Source: Candidatus Binataceae bacterium
GTDB taxonomy: Bacteria; Desulfobacterota; Binatia; Binatales; Binataceae
Assembly: GCA_035508495.1 (NCBI GenBank)
Contig: DATJMX010000047.1
Location: forward strand, 1 to 38,507
Direction of reading: 5' to 3'
Length of the DNA stretch: 38,507 bases
Both the position numbers and the translations under genes were made by a program. Below the pieces are notes generated by a model, which was given only the letters and a program-made list of their open reading frames with translations, ran no database searches and had not been told where the DNA came from. This document shows positions 23,827-32,274 of this stretch, in pieces (within the stretch, counting starts at the first letter, position 1; the number at the start of each line of letters is the position of its first letter).

Positions 23827-24745
23827 TTAACGCGCGTTGCTTTGGAGCCCGCGCTTTGGCGATATCGCGCGCGCCGAAGCGGAGCAGTTGCCGCTTGTGC
23901 TCGAAGACCTCCGCGATCGCATTTGCGACGATGCGGATTCGCGCGACGCGCCGCAGATCGCGATGCATGATCACCCAGACCGGGCGCAGCTCGGGTGCTT
24001 CGCCGGGAACGAGCCGCACCAGTCCCGGATATTCATCGCCGACGCAGCACGGTGCCACTCCGATTCCGACTCCCGCCGCCATCGCTGCGAGCTGGACGTA
24101 CGGACTGTTACTGAACAACACCGTGTGAGCACCGCCAAGTGTTTCGTTGAACCAGCTCGGCGCAGTCAGGTAGCCAACCGACGTATGCCCCTCGAGATGC
24201 TGTCCGCTCTTCGGGACGCCATGTGCGCCGAGATAGGCGCGCGACGCGTAGCGCGTCATACCGAACTCGCCCAGCTTGCGGCAGACCAAATCGCCATCGC
24301 GCGGCCGCACAAATCGGACCGCGACATCAGCCTGACGCCGCGCAATATCGACTGGCCGCGGATGCGCGACGATATCGACCTGGAGCTGCGGATGCGTCGC
24401 GGCGATCTGCGCGAGCGCCGGCACGACGACGACCTGCGCCAGCAGCTCAGTCGTCGCAACGCGCACGAGGCCGCTGAGCCGCGCATCGTGTCCCGCCACC
24501 AGCCGATCGACCGATGATGCCGCGTTCTCCATCGCCTCGCATTCGCTGAGGATCGCCTCGCCGGCGGCTGTGGTTGCAAATCCTTCAGGCGTGCGGTCGA
24601 AAAGCTTCGAGCCCAGCTCCTCCTCGAACGCCGTGAGCCTGCGGCCGACCGTCGCGTGATCGACGCCGAGCGCGCGCGCCGCGCCGGAGAGACTGCGATT
24701 TCGCGAAAGCGCGAGGAAGAAGCGCACGTCATCCCATTGCCACAT
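23819..24745 (-). CDS. LysR-family transcriptional regulator
   Basis: A 308-residue LysR regulator. The N-terminal winged helix-turn-helix (WDDVRFFLALSRNRSLSGAARALGVDHATVGRRLTAFEEELGSKLFDR) is typical. The C-terminal periplasmic-binding-protein-like effector domain spans ~90-290. I chose ATG 24745 (MWQWDD). It is divergent from the MFS transporter, with dyads in the shared region, so it probably controls the transporter and its own expression. The gene ends 8 bp inside the opposing lipoprotein gene. Confidence 0.9.
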   Translation of the reverse strand: MWQWDDVRFFLALSRNRSLSGAARALGVDHATVGRRLTAFEEELGSKLFDRTPEGFATTAAGEAILSECEAMENAASSVDRLVAGHDARLSGLVRVATTELLAQVVVVPALAQIAATHPQLQVDIVAHPRPVDIARRQADVAVRFVRPRDGDLVCRKLGEFGMTRYASRAYLGAHGVPKSGQHLEGHTSVGYLTAPSWFNETLGGAHTVLFSNSPYVQLAAMAAGVGIGVAPCCVGDEYPGLVRLVPGEAPELRPVWVIMHRDLRRVARIRIVANAIAEVFEHKRQLLRFGARDIAKARAPKQRALTT

Positions 24746-24757
24746 CGCGCGGGCTCC

Positions 24758-24810
24758 TGATGTGAATTTGTGCACAGTAGATGTGCACACATCTCTAATT
24801 CCACATCATC
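24758..24810. promoter_or_regulatory. LysR/MFS shared operator region
   Basis: Two copies of the palindrome TGTGCACA (24769-24776 and 24782-24789) lie 13 bp apart. They are enclosed by outer arms GATGTGAATT and AATTCCACATC, which are inverted copies with one inserted base. This is consistent with paired LysR sites in the divergent promoter region; binding is inferred. Confidence 0.6.
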
Positions 24811-24857
24811 TATGCGATCGCAAGGATTGGCCTGTAACGTAACGAGCGAGGCGAGCA

Positions 24858-26111
24858 ATGAAGGATGAGCGCAGGCAGCAATGGATAATCGTCGCGGTGC
24901 TGTTCGTGACAATGTTCCTGATTTGGGGACCGATCAACGCGAGCAGCGTCTTCTTTATTCCGGTGGTCAAGCACTTCGCATGGAGCCGCGCACTGTTCTC
25001 GCTGCTGGTCGCGACGGCGCCGCTGGCCGCCGGCTTCAGCAGTCCGGCGCTCGGCTCATTGATGGACCGCTACGGCGAACGGCGCATCATGATCACGGGC
25101 GCGGCGATGGTCGGGTTGGGCTTCCTGGCGCTCAGCCGCGCGGACTCGGCGATCGCCTTCCTTGCGGTCTTTATCGTGCTGGGTGTCGGTATCAGCGCGT
25201 CAACGATTATCCCGACGGCACTCGTGCTCACGAACTGGTTCCGCGAGCGGCGCGGCCTCGCGCTCGGAGTCGCGTTTTCTGGAATCCCGCTCGGCGGCGC
25301 CGGCGTCACGATCCTGGCTAACCGCATCGTGGAGCATGGCGGCTTCCGCGCGGGTTATATCGCGATGGGGCTGCCGATCCTGTTTGTCGTGATTCCACTA
25401 CTCGCGATCTTCATGCGCGCGCGCCCGATAGACGAGGGCGATGAGACCGTATCGGACGCGATGCAGGAAGCGCTGCCGGGCCTCGAAGTGCGCGAGGCGC
25501 TGCGCTCGCGATCATTCTGGCTGTTCGGGATCGCCGACCTGGTTTTCGCAATGGCGGGAGTCGGCCTGCGCGTGCACCTGGTGCCGCTTCTGACAGGAAT
25601 TGGCTATTCGGCGACGGCAGCGGCGGAGATCTTCGGTGCGATGTTCCTGTTCAGCGCGGTCGGCACGTTCCTGGTTGGCCGCATCGCCGATCGGATGGGA
25701 GGTCGCGCGACGCTCGCGATGATCTTCGTGATAGCCGCGGCCGGAATGGCGGCGCTGCTCGGCGCTTCGCATATCGCAGCGGTCGCAGCATTCATCGTTA
25801 TCTTCGGGCTGGTCAGGGAAACGCCGCCGGCGCTGGTTCCGATCGCGCTCACGGAATCGCTCGGCCGCAGGCGGCTCGGCACGCTGCTCGGAATCCTCGC
25901 GCTCTTCAACACCTTCGGATTCGCGATCGGACCGGTGATCGCGGGCGGCATCTTCGATCGCTCGGGCAGCTACACCGGCGCGCTGGTGCTGTTCGCCGCG
26001 TTAGCGCTGATCGCGATGCTCGCGATCCGCGCCACGCTCCCGCTCGCTGAAGAAAAAACGCGCCTCGAGCTTGCAGGAGCGGGCGCGGCCGAGCCGCTTA
26101 CTTCGCGCTGA
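24858..26111 (+). CDS. MFS transporter (monocarboxylate/oxalate-formate type)
   Basis: A 417-residue major-facilitator carrier with twelve predicted membrane helices in two halves of six. The cytoplasmic loop 2-3 motif reads GSLMDRYGERR (about residues 66-76), and the corresponding loop in the second half reads GRIADRMGGR. It resembles OFA/MCT-like carriers for small organic acids; the substrate is unknown. It is likely controlled by the divergent LysR gene. Its end overlaps the opposing M20 hydrolase by 14 bp. Confidence 0.88.
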   Translation: MKDERRQQWIIVAVLFVTMFLIWGPINASSVFFIPVVKHFAWSRALFSLLVATAPLAAGFSSPALGSLMDRYGERRIMITGAAMVGLGFLALSRADSAIAFLAVFIVLGVGISASTIIPTALVLTNWFRERRGLALGVAFSGIPLGGAGVTILANRIVEHGGFRAGYIAMGLPILFVVIPLLAIFMRARPIDEGDETVSDAMQEALPGLEVREALRSRSFWLFGIADLVFAMAGVGLRVHLVPLLTGIGYSATAAAEIFGAMFLFSAVGTFLVGRIADRMGGRATLAMIFVIAAAGMAALLGASHIAAVAAFIVIFGLVRETPPALVPIALTESLGRRRLGTLLGILALFNTFGFAIGPVIAGGIFDRSGSYTGALVLFAALALIAMLAIRATLPLAEEKTRLELAGAGAAEPLTSR

Positions 26112-27354
26112 GCCAGTTGAGTGCGCCTGCGACGAGGGCGTGCACGCCGGTCGTGAGCGTCGGCTCGACGATCGGCGCGAACAGCGGCGAGTGATTACTC
26201 GGGATTTCGTCGAGACGCCCTTCGTCGCTTGCCTTCTTCACAATTTCCGGATCGAGGCCGCCGAAGTACCAGAAGACCGACGGCACGCCCGCGGCGACGC
26301 CGAACTCGCCGAAATCCTCGCTCGCATTGACGAGCGGGACCTCGTGAATCTTGTCGTCGCCGAAATGACGGCCGAGCGCATTGACGGTGCGGCCGGTCGC
26401 CTCGGGATCGTTGGTCAGGATCGGGAAATTGTTGAGCGGACGAAACTCCGGCGCGCGCGGCGCGTCGGAGGCCGCCGCCTCAGCCACCGCGATACGCTTG
26501 ATTGCGTCGAGCACGCGCTGCCGCACGGGCGGCGAGAAGGAGCGCACGTTGATCTTGATCGTGGCCTGGTCGGGAATGATGTTCTCCTTCGTGCCCGCGT
26601 GCAGGCTGCCGACCGTGACGACGACCTGGTCGCTGGGCGCCACTTCGCGCGCGACGATCGTTTGCAGGCGCAGCACGAGGGAGGCCGCCATCACGATCGG
26701 ATCGATGCTCGATTGCGGACGCGAGCCGTGACCGCCGCGGCCGAAGAGTTTGATCTCGAAGCTGTCGGCCGCGGACATCGTGATTCCCGTGCGCCAGTAG
26801 AGCGAGCCCGCGGGCGACGGGATGACGTGCTGACCCAGCACGACCTCGGGCTTGCCGAAGCGATCGAAAAGGCCGTCGTTGATCATGGCGCGCGCGCCCG
26901 AGCCGATTTCCTCGGCAGGCTGGAAGACCATCATGAGTCGCCCGCGCCATCGATCGCGATTGCGCGCGAGCAACGCCGCCGCGCCGCACAGGCATGTGAC
27001 GTGCAGATCGTGCCCGCACGCGTGCATGAGAGGAACCGGCTCGCCATCGGGATCGACGCCCGTGGCGGTGCTCGCATAGGCGAGTCCGGTTTGCTCGCGC
27101 ACGGGGAGAGCGTCCATGTCGGCGCGGAGCAGCACCGTCGGGCCGACGCCATTGTCGAGAATTCCTACCACGCCGGTTTTACCGATGCCGGTGCCAACGG
27201 TGTAACCCTCGGCGCGCAGGATATCAGCGGCTTTGGCGGCGGTGCGCGTCTCCTGCATCGAAAGCTCAGGGTTCCGATGCAGGTCCTGGTAGAAAGCCGT
27301 CAGCTCGGGTCGAATCGAATCAAGTCCGGCAAGAATCTCAGTCAAAGCATCCAC
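26098..27354 (-). CDS. M20-family metallopeptidase / amidohydrolase
   Basis: A 418-residue M20D-type enzyme related to hippurate hydrolase and auxin-conjugate hydrolases, cleaving N-acyl-amino acids with a di-metal centre. Motifs: HRNPELS (26-32), LLRADMDALPV (75-85), MHACGHDLH (110-118, metal ligands), and FQPAEEIGSGA with the catalytic Glu pair. A dimerisation insert lies at about 185-300. No signal peptide. It converges on the MFS gene; together they might import and cleave an acyl-amino acid, which is inference. Confidence 0.92.
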   Translation of the reverse strand: MDALTEILAGLDSIRPELTAFYQDLHRNPELSMQETRTAAKAADILRAEGYTVGTGIGKTGVVGILDNGVGPTVLLRADMDALPVREQTGLAYASTATGVDPDGEPVPLMHACGHDLHVTCLCGAAALLARNRDRWRGRLMMVFQPAEEIGSGARAMINDGLFDRFGKPEVVLGQHVIPSPAGSLYWRTGITMSAADSFEIKLFGRGGHGSRPQSSIDPIVMAASLVLRLQTIVAREVAPSDQVVVTVGSLHAGTKENIIPDQATIKINVRSFSPPVRQRVLDAIKRIAVAEAAASDAPRAPEFRPLNNFPILTNDPEATGRTVNALGRHFGDDKIHEVPLVNASEDFGEFGVAAGVPSVFWYFGGLDPEIVKKASDEGRLDEIPSNHSPLFAPIVEPTLTTGVHALVAGALNWLSAK

Positions 27355-27456
27355 GATTATGTCTCCGCGACGGAGTCATCTGCATAACGCGGTGGTGGAC
27401 TTTTGGGAAGCACGCGCCGGGCTGTGGCGGGCGGGAATATATGCGCTTTCTTTCGG

Positions 27457-27807
27457 TCAGCCTGAGGCAGTCGGGCGCGATCCTGAGGAAGCAGATCGCG
27501 ATCCGGCGAGGACATAAGCGAACAGCCTCAAGTCGATCGGGCACGTCAATCCGGCGAGGAAGATCGTCAGATATATCGGGCAAGTGCGCACCCAACTGGC
27601 GTTCTTGCCCGGTGTGGCTGCGAAATCGCTGGCGATCGAGCGCCAGGCCCACACGTATGCGGGAAAGAAAATCAGAACGATCGCAGCGCCGGTTGCCACA
27701 TACAGGGCGATCACGGCGAACAAATTGATGAACACGTCCCAAGATGGAATTTTTGAGGCTTCGTCGGCCGTGGCAGGTCTGCTCCGACAGCGAGCGCGCG
27801 GCTCCAA
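27457..27807 (-). CDS. Small membrane protein
   Basis: A 116-residue frame opened by TTG with TGAGGT just upstream. Two hydrophobic stretches stand out: IPSWDVFINLFAVIALYVATGAAIVLIFFPAYVW (approximately residues 20-53) and CPIYLTIFLAGLTCPIDLRLFAYVLAG (76-102). The hydrophobic pattern supports a real inner-membrane protein. The C-terminal ~15 residues look unlike the rest and may reflect a frameshift. No family is recognised. Confidence 0.5.
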   Translation of the reverse strand: MEPRARCRSRPATADEASKIPSWDVFINLFAVIALYVATGAAIVLIFFPAYVWAWRSIASDFAATPGKNASWVRTCPIYLTIFLAGLTCPIDLRLFAYVLAGSRSASSGSRPTASG

Positions 27808-27870
27808 CTTACCTCACTGATTGTCGATCCGAAAACCGCCGCCGCCAGTCAATTTATGGCCGGAGATCCA

Positions 27871-29196
27871 CTATACCATTGAGCAGAGGAGTGAATGGCC
27901 CGTGGCAGAATCAACACGCACGCGTGCCAGGGCGCCAACGCGGATTCCTTCGGCGGCAGGGAAGACCGCGGTTTTGAATTGCGGGGTTTTGCCGGCGAGC
28001 ATTGCGTTGCCGCGGCGCGCGGGGCCTTCGACGAGGACCTCGAACTCTGTGCCGATACTTGCGAGGTTGCGCGCGAGCGAGATTCGCTCCTGGAGCGCGA
28101 TCAGCTCGGCCAGCCGCGCGCCTTTTTCTTCTTCGCTGACGCTATCGCCGAGTTTGTAGGCGCGGGTGTTCTCGCGCACCGAATATTTGAATGTAAATGC
28201 GGAGTCGTAACCAACCTCGCGCACCAGATCGAGCGTGGCGCGAAAGTCGGGTTCCTCTTCGCCGTGGAAGCCCACGATGATGTCGGTTGAGAGCGCGAGC
28301 GTAGGGATCGCGTCGCGCAAGCGCGCGACGAGCGCGAGATATTCGCTGATGGTGTAGCCGCGTTCCATCGCGGCGAGGATTCGATCCGATCCCGACTGCA
28401 CGGGCAAATGCAGATACGGCTGGACCTTCGGCTCGGTCGCCATCGCGGCGATCAGCGAATCGCTCATGTCGCTCGGATGCGGCGAGGTGAAGCGGATTCG
28501 CGCGATCTCGTCGATCTTCGCGATCTCGCGGAGCAGCGCGCCGAAATCCGTATCGCCGTGGCGATAGGCGTTGACCGTCTGCCCGAGCAGCACGACTTCC
28601 TTCACGCCGCGCTCGGCGAGCTCGCGAATCTCGCGAATCAGATCGGCGGGCGCGATCGAGCGCTCGCGGCCGCGCACGTAGGGCACCACGCAAAAGGTGC
28701 AGAACTTGTCGCATCCGCGCATCGCCGTGACGTAGGCGCGAAGCGAGCCGTCGTGATCGGGCGTGATATCGGCGTAAGTCTCGGCGCGATCGAGGCGCAC
28801 GTCGATCGCCGGATCGAATCCCGCCCGGCCGAGCATCTCAGGCAGGCGGCGATAGCTGTCCGGTCCGGCGACGAGATCGAGGTACGAAGCTTTCTCGACC
28901 AACGCGGCGCGATTGTGCTGCGCCATGCATCCGAGAAGCCCGAGCTTCACCTCGGGGCGCCGATGCTTGAGTTGCGCGAGGTGGCTCAGGCGTCCGAGCA
29001 CGCGCTCCTCGGCATGCTCGCGAATCGCGCAGGTGTTGAGCAGGATTACGTCGGCATCCTCGGGCCGCTCGGCGCTCGCATATCCCGCGCGGCGCAGAAC
29101 GGCAGTAACCGTCTGCGAGTCGGCGATATTCATCTGGCATCCGTAGGTTTCCAGGTAAACCCGCGGAGCGGACTGATTGTGAGCGCGTTCCGCCAT
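27871..29196 (-). CDS. miaB: tRNA-2-methylthio-N6-dimethylallyladenosine synthase
   Basis: A 441-residue radical-SAM methylthiotransferase that adds a methylthio group to i6A37 in tRNAs reading UNN codons. The N-terminal UPF0004 domain binds an auxiliary 4Fe-4S cluster through Cys20 (ETYGCQMN), Cys56 (NTCAIRE) and Cys90 (LLGCMAQ). The radical-SAM cluster motif GCDKFCTFC gives Cys162, Cys166 and Cys169. QSGSDRILAAMERGYT and a C-terminal TRAM domain follow. I start at ATG 29196; upstream extension is basic, low-complexity sequence without support. MiaA is not in the window. Confidence 0.95.
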   Translation of the reverse strand: MAERAHNQSAPRVYLETYGCQMNIADSQTVTAVLRRAGYASAERPEDADVILLNTCAIREHAEERVLGRLSHLAQLKHRRPEVKLGLLGCMAQHNRAALVEKASYLDLVAGPDSYRRLPEMLGRAGFDPAIDVRLDRAETYADITPDHDGSLRAYVTAMRGCDKFCTFCVVPYVRGRERSIAPADLIREIRELAERGVKEVVLLGQTVNAYRHGDTDFGALLREIAKIDEIARIRFTSPHPSDMSDSLIAAMATEPKVQPYLHLPVQSGSDRILAAMERGYTISEYLALVARLRDAIPTLALSTDIIVGFHGEEEPDFRATLDLVREVGYDSAFTFKYSVRENTRAYKLGDSVSEEEKGARLAELIALQERISLARNLASIGTEFEVLVEGPARRGNAMLAGKTPQFKTAVFPAAEGIRVGALARVRVDSATGHSLLCSMV

Positions 29197-29246
29197 AAGA
29201 GCGAAAGGCGATTTTAGGCTACGCGCGACGCCCGATACAACGCGAT

Positions 29247-29792
29247 TCAGTCGCTGTCGCGCAGAGCGTCGAGCTCGCGCAGCGCCCGCTCGAGGATGTC
29301 GCGCACTTTGTCGAAGCGCGATTCTGTGGCGCGCTCGCCAGCGACGGCACGGAAGGCGGCTTGCACGAGGCGCTCGGCTGGACCGCGGATTTCGGCGGCA
29401 TCGGGATCGAATGCGTTTCGCCATCCAGCGAGGCGACGTGCGCGCCACCATATGCGGCGGACGATCTCGTCTTTGGCGCGCAGTTCTTCCCGACCGGCGT
29501 CGGTCGCGCGATACGACTTTTTGCCGTCGATCATTTCCGACGCGATCAAGCTTTCATCTTCGAGCTGCTGGAGCGTCGGGTAAACCGTACCGGCGCTGGC
29601 TTTGTAGACGCCGCCGGAGCGGTCCTCGAGTTGGCGCATCAGCTCGTAGCCGTGCGTCGGGCCTTCGGCGATCATCGAGAGGAGGGCGAGCCTGACCTCG
29701 CCGGGGCCGAAGAAGCGTCCGCGCATCGCCATCATACCGGCGACATGCCATGGCCGCGGGCGGTGAAAGTGACGGGTACCACATCCAAACAT
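29247..29792 (-). CDS. PadR-family transcriptional regulator
   Basis: A 181-residue PadR protein starting at ATG 29792. A His/Arg/Pro-rich leader (GCGTRHFHRPRPWH) precedes the winged helix domain (FFGPGEVRLALLSMIAEGPTHGYELMRQLEDRSGGVYKASAGTVYPTLQQLEDESLI, about residues 27-83). The C-terminal helices provide dimerisation. A 12-bp palindrome lies about 38 bp before the start codon, so self-control is likely. The signal sensed is unknown; miaB downstream is probably unrelated. Confidence 0.88.
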   Translation of the reverse strand: MFGCGTRHFHRPRPWHVAGMMAMRGRFFGPGEVRLALLSMIAEGPTHGYELMRQLEDRSGGVYKASAGTVYPTLQQLEDESLIASEMIDGKKSYRATDAGREELRAKDEIVRRIWWRARRLAGWRNAFDPDAAEIRGPAERLVQAAFRAVAGERATESRFDKVRDILERALRELDALRDSD

Positions 29793-29829
29793 CGGTGGGC
29801 TGCCTCCATCTTGCGAGATGCGGTAAATA

Positions 29830-29841
29830 TATCGTACGATA
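29830..29841. promoter_or_regulatory. PadR operator-like palindrome
   Basis: TATCGTACGATA is a perfect 12-bp palindrome upstream of the padR-type gene. It is extended on the minus strand by ATG-type flanks (ATGTATCGTACGATATAT), as in AT-rich PadR operators. Confidence 0.55.
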
Positions 29842-29973
29842 CATCTCGCAGCAAGCACCAGCTCTCGTTCTGGCCGAAAAATATAATGGGGTGGGAAGGG
29901 AGGCCCGCTCCGCTATATTTTTTCCTCAGGCAGGAACCGCCGAAGAGTTTCTGTCTATCAACAGCAGTATTGA

Positions 29974-30372
29974 TCAGCCGCTGGCTTGGACGGACTTGGG
30001 ATCGACCTCGTAGATCACGCGCTGCTCGCCAGCCTGACGAAACGGATACTTATCCTGTCCGAGATATTTCTTGGCGAGCGAGTCGATATGCGCGTCGGCG
30101 CCGTTCTCGGTCTCGCTTATGATCGGGCCGCGAATCTGGACGTAGCGATACGGATTGTCAGGATCGAGCACCGCGATCGCGATCTTTGTCCCAACTTTCA
30201 TATTGCGAGCTTTCACACGCCCGCGCGCCGTGTTGATACGGATGCGCCCGTCCTTGTAGTCGAACCATACCGGGGTCACCTGCGGCGAGCCGTCGGGCAT
30301 GATGGTCGCCAGGTTGGCGAACGCCTTCTTGCTGCCGAAGAGGTCGAGATATTTTTCTGGAATCGATGCCAT
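29974..30372 (-). CDS. PPOX-class F420-dependent oxidoreductase
   Basis: A 132-residue split-beta-barrel protein of the F420-binding PPOX (pyridoxamine oxidase-like) class. Family pattern: FANLATIMPDGSPQVTPVWFDYKDGRIRINTARGRVKARNMKVGTKIAIAVLDPDNPYRYVQIRG, with the basic KARN segment that contacts the F420 phosphate/tail region. Such proteins reduce small substrates or store F420. Together with the two LLM-class genes it argues that the host makes F420. It is divergent from the bactofilin gene. Confidence 0.87.
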   Translation of the reverse strand: MASIPEKYLDLFGSKKAFANLATIMPDGSPQVTPVWFDYKDGRIRINTARGRVKARNMKVGTKIAIAVLDPDNPYRYVQIRGPIISETENGADAHIDSLAKKYLGQDKYPFRQAGEQRVIYEVDPKSVQASG

Positions 30373-30605
30373 CGCGTGGGCTCCTTTTCGATGGTTGTCT
30401 ACGAATGCGGTTGCTTTCCTTCGAGGTTAACCGTTGGCTCATGCGAGGCAACGGCGAATCTGATTAAGCGCGCATGAACGCGCTTTTCTTTTCGATCACC
30501 GCCGACAAATTTGACAGACCGCAATTGCATGAGTTAATAGCCAAGCCTAAGCTCGGGATACTCGCAGTACGGAACCAATCCGTGTGCGTCGAGGAGTGTG
30601 TTACG

Positions 30606-31154
30606 ATGGCGCTTTTCAACAAGGAACCGGAAAAGAATCCAGCCAAGGTCCAGCCCACGGCGACGCCGGTAACTTCTTCGCCATCTCCTGCACCGACGCA
30701 GCCGGTTGCTGCGGCAGGGCCCGCACCTGCATCGCGTCCGGTGGCGGCTCCGGTGCAAGCGCAGGCTTATCTCGATCGGGGATCGAAAGTCAGCGGCAAG
30801 CTCTCATTTGAAAGCGCCGCGAAGATCGACGGCGAAGTCGATGGCGAGATCCACGGCAAGGACGGTCTGACGATCGGCGAGAGCGCCATTATCACCGCGC
30901 AGATCCGCGCCACTTCCGTGGTTGTATCAGGCAAGGTCAGCGGCGATATCACGGCGACGCAGCGGATCGAGATTCGCGCCTCGGCAAAGGTCAACGGCAA
31001 CATCGCAGCCCCGGTGCTGATAGTTCAGGAAGGCGCATTGTTCGAGGGTCATTGCTCGATGCAGCCAGAGGGCGTGCGCGAGGATCGCAAGGTCACGGTA
31101 TTTCCGGTTGAGGAACGCGCGGCGCAGGCTGCGGGAGGACACAAATCGGCTTGA
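30606..31154 (+). CDS. Bactofilin family cytoskeletal protein
   Basis: A 182-residue bactofilin that would self-assemble into filaments on the inner membrane. A disordered Pro/Ala-rich N-terminus (~1-55) precedes the beta-helical core (LDRGSKVSGKLSFESAAKIDGEVDGEIHGKDGLTIGESAIITAQI..., split repeats of about 17 residues, to ~155) and a short charged tail. Start ATG 30606 has GAGGAG 10 nt upstream; an earlier in-frame ATG at 30474 lacks support. It lies 88 bp before the ATP synthase operon on the same strand, a neighbourhood known in Deltaproteobacteria. Confidence 0.92.
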   Translation: MALFNKEPEKNPAKVQPTATPVTSSPSPAPTQPVAAAGPAPASRPVAAPVQAQAYLDRGSKVSGKLSFESAAKIDGEVDGEIHGKDGLTIGESAIITAQIRATSVVVSGKVSGDITATQRIEIRASAKVNGNIAAPVLIVQEGALFEGHCSMQPEGVREDRKVTVFPVEERAAQAAGGHKSA

Positions 31155-31215
31155 CCATCCGCGGCCTCTGAATCGTTCGCATCTCCGGCTCGAAACACTA
31201 TGAAGACTTGCGCAA

Positions 31216-31242
31216 ATTACCCCGCAGGGGAGGTGCGGTAAT
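31216..31242 (+). promoter_or_regulatory. Hairpin presenting the ribosome-binding site of the ATP synthase operon
   Basis: ATTACC and GCA (31216-31221 and 31224-31226, CC bulged) pair with TGCGGTAAT (31234-31242). The 7-nt loop, GGGGAGG (31227-31233), is the Shine-Dalgarno sequence, and the ATG follows the stem directly. It may tune translation of the first subunit gene. Confidence 0.6.
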
Positions 31243-31698
31243 ATGCACATCCCACCGAACTGGGGGATCTACTTCACTCTCATTGTTTCCTTCCTGGTTT
31301 TCTGGTTTATATTCAGCCGGCTGTTTTTTCGCCCCTTTCTGGATCTGCTGTCGCGCCGCGAGAGCAGGCTGAAAGACCTGAGCGATCGAACCGAGCAGCT
31401 CATTAAAGAGGCCAGGGCTGCGGACGAGGCGCGCGAGAAGCGGCTCGGCGACGCTCGCCACGCCGCGCTCGAGCGCCGCGATACCGAGCGCCGCGCGGCA
31501 GAGGCCGAAGCCGCAAAGAAGCTCGATGCGGCGCGAACCGAGGCGCGCGAGATGCTCGACGACGCAAGGGGCAGGATCGATCAGGAGTTGAGGAGCGCTG
31601 AGCGCGAACTCAGTCAAATGGGCGAGCGCCTGGCAGCCGAGCTCGCCGAGCGTGTACTGGGCCGGCCGCTTAACGGATCGCGCCGCAGCGTGAATTGA
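31243..31698 (+). CDS. atpF': ATP synthase F0 subunit b'
   Basis: A 151-residue peripheral-stalk subunit: one N-terminal membrane helix (GIYFTLIVSFLVFWFIFSRLFF, residues 8-29) followed by a long charged coiled coil rich in Arg, Glu and Ala (36-140). It is first of two b-type genes, as in photosynthetic bacteria, Aquificota and Deltaproteobacteria, where a b/b' heterodimer forms the stator. The ribosome site sits in a hairpin loop. The next gene starts 3 bp after its stop. Confidence 0.9.
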   Translation: MHIPPNWGIYFTLIVSFLVFWFIFSRLFFRPFLDLLSRRESRLKDLSDRTEQLIKEARAADEAREKRLGDARHAALERRDTERRAAEAEAAKKLDAARTEAREMLDDARGRIDQELRSAERELSQMGERLAAELAERVLGRPLNGSRRSVN

Positions 31699-31701
31699 AC
31701 G

Positions 31702-32274
31702 ATGAAGAAGACAATCATCAGCGTGACCGCAATCACGGCCGCGTTGTTGCCTGCGATTGCGCGCGCCGCCGAAGAGGCGGGGGCCGAGGAGCACGGCTCA
31801 TGGCTGGTGCTGGCGTGCTTCGCCGTCAACTTTGTGATCTTCGTTGGCATCATTCAGTATTTCGCCGCGCCCTTCATCTCGAAATTCTTCGCTGACCGAT
31901 CCACCCAGATTCGCGGCACGATTTCGCGCGCCGAAAGCGCCTTTGCCCAAGCGCAGGATCTCGCCAACAAGGCGGCGGCGCGGAGCGCCAACCTCGATGC
32001 TGAAGTCGTCACGCTCCAGAAAGAAATCGAGAACGAGACCCAGTTCCAGGTCAAGAAAATCGCCGATGCGGCAGTGGCTGCGGTCGAGCGCCTTCATACC
32101 GACGTCTCTCTGACCAGCAATGCGTTGGCCGAGGCGGGACAGCGCCGCGTTCGCGAGGAACTGGCCGCGGTCACCGCCAGCCTCGCCCGCGATTTGATCG
32201 CGCGCAGCTTCGATTCATCTGATCAGCAGCGCCTGGTCGAAACCTTTACCGAGCGGCTGGAGGGCGAGCGATGA
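31702..32274 (+). CDS. atpF: ATP synthase F0 subunit b
   Basis: A 190-residue b subunit. It begins with a signal-peptide-like segment (MKKTIISVTAITAALLPAIARA, residues 1-22), a feature also seen in deltaproteobacterial AtpF. The membrane helix WLVLACFAVNFVIFVGIIQYF (~34-54) and a long coiled coil (TQIRGTISRAESAFAQAQDLANKAAARSAN...) to the C-terminus follow. Its stop overlaps the atpH start as ATGA (32271-32274). Confidence 0.9.
   Translation: MKKTIISVTAITAALLPAIARAAEEAGAEEHGSWLVLACFAVNFVIFVGIIQYFAAPFISKFFADRSTQIRGTISRAESAFAQAQDLANKAAARSANLDAEVVTLQKEIENETQFQVKKIADAAVAAVERLHTDVSLTSNALAEAGQRRVREELAAVTASLARDLIARSFDSSDQQRLVETFTERLEGER

Noticed and set aside
31702..31770. Signal peptide on ATP synthase b as a sign of a misannotated secreted protein
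   Set aside because: The same feature is known in deltaproteobacterial AtpF and the rest of the protein and operon position are standard.
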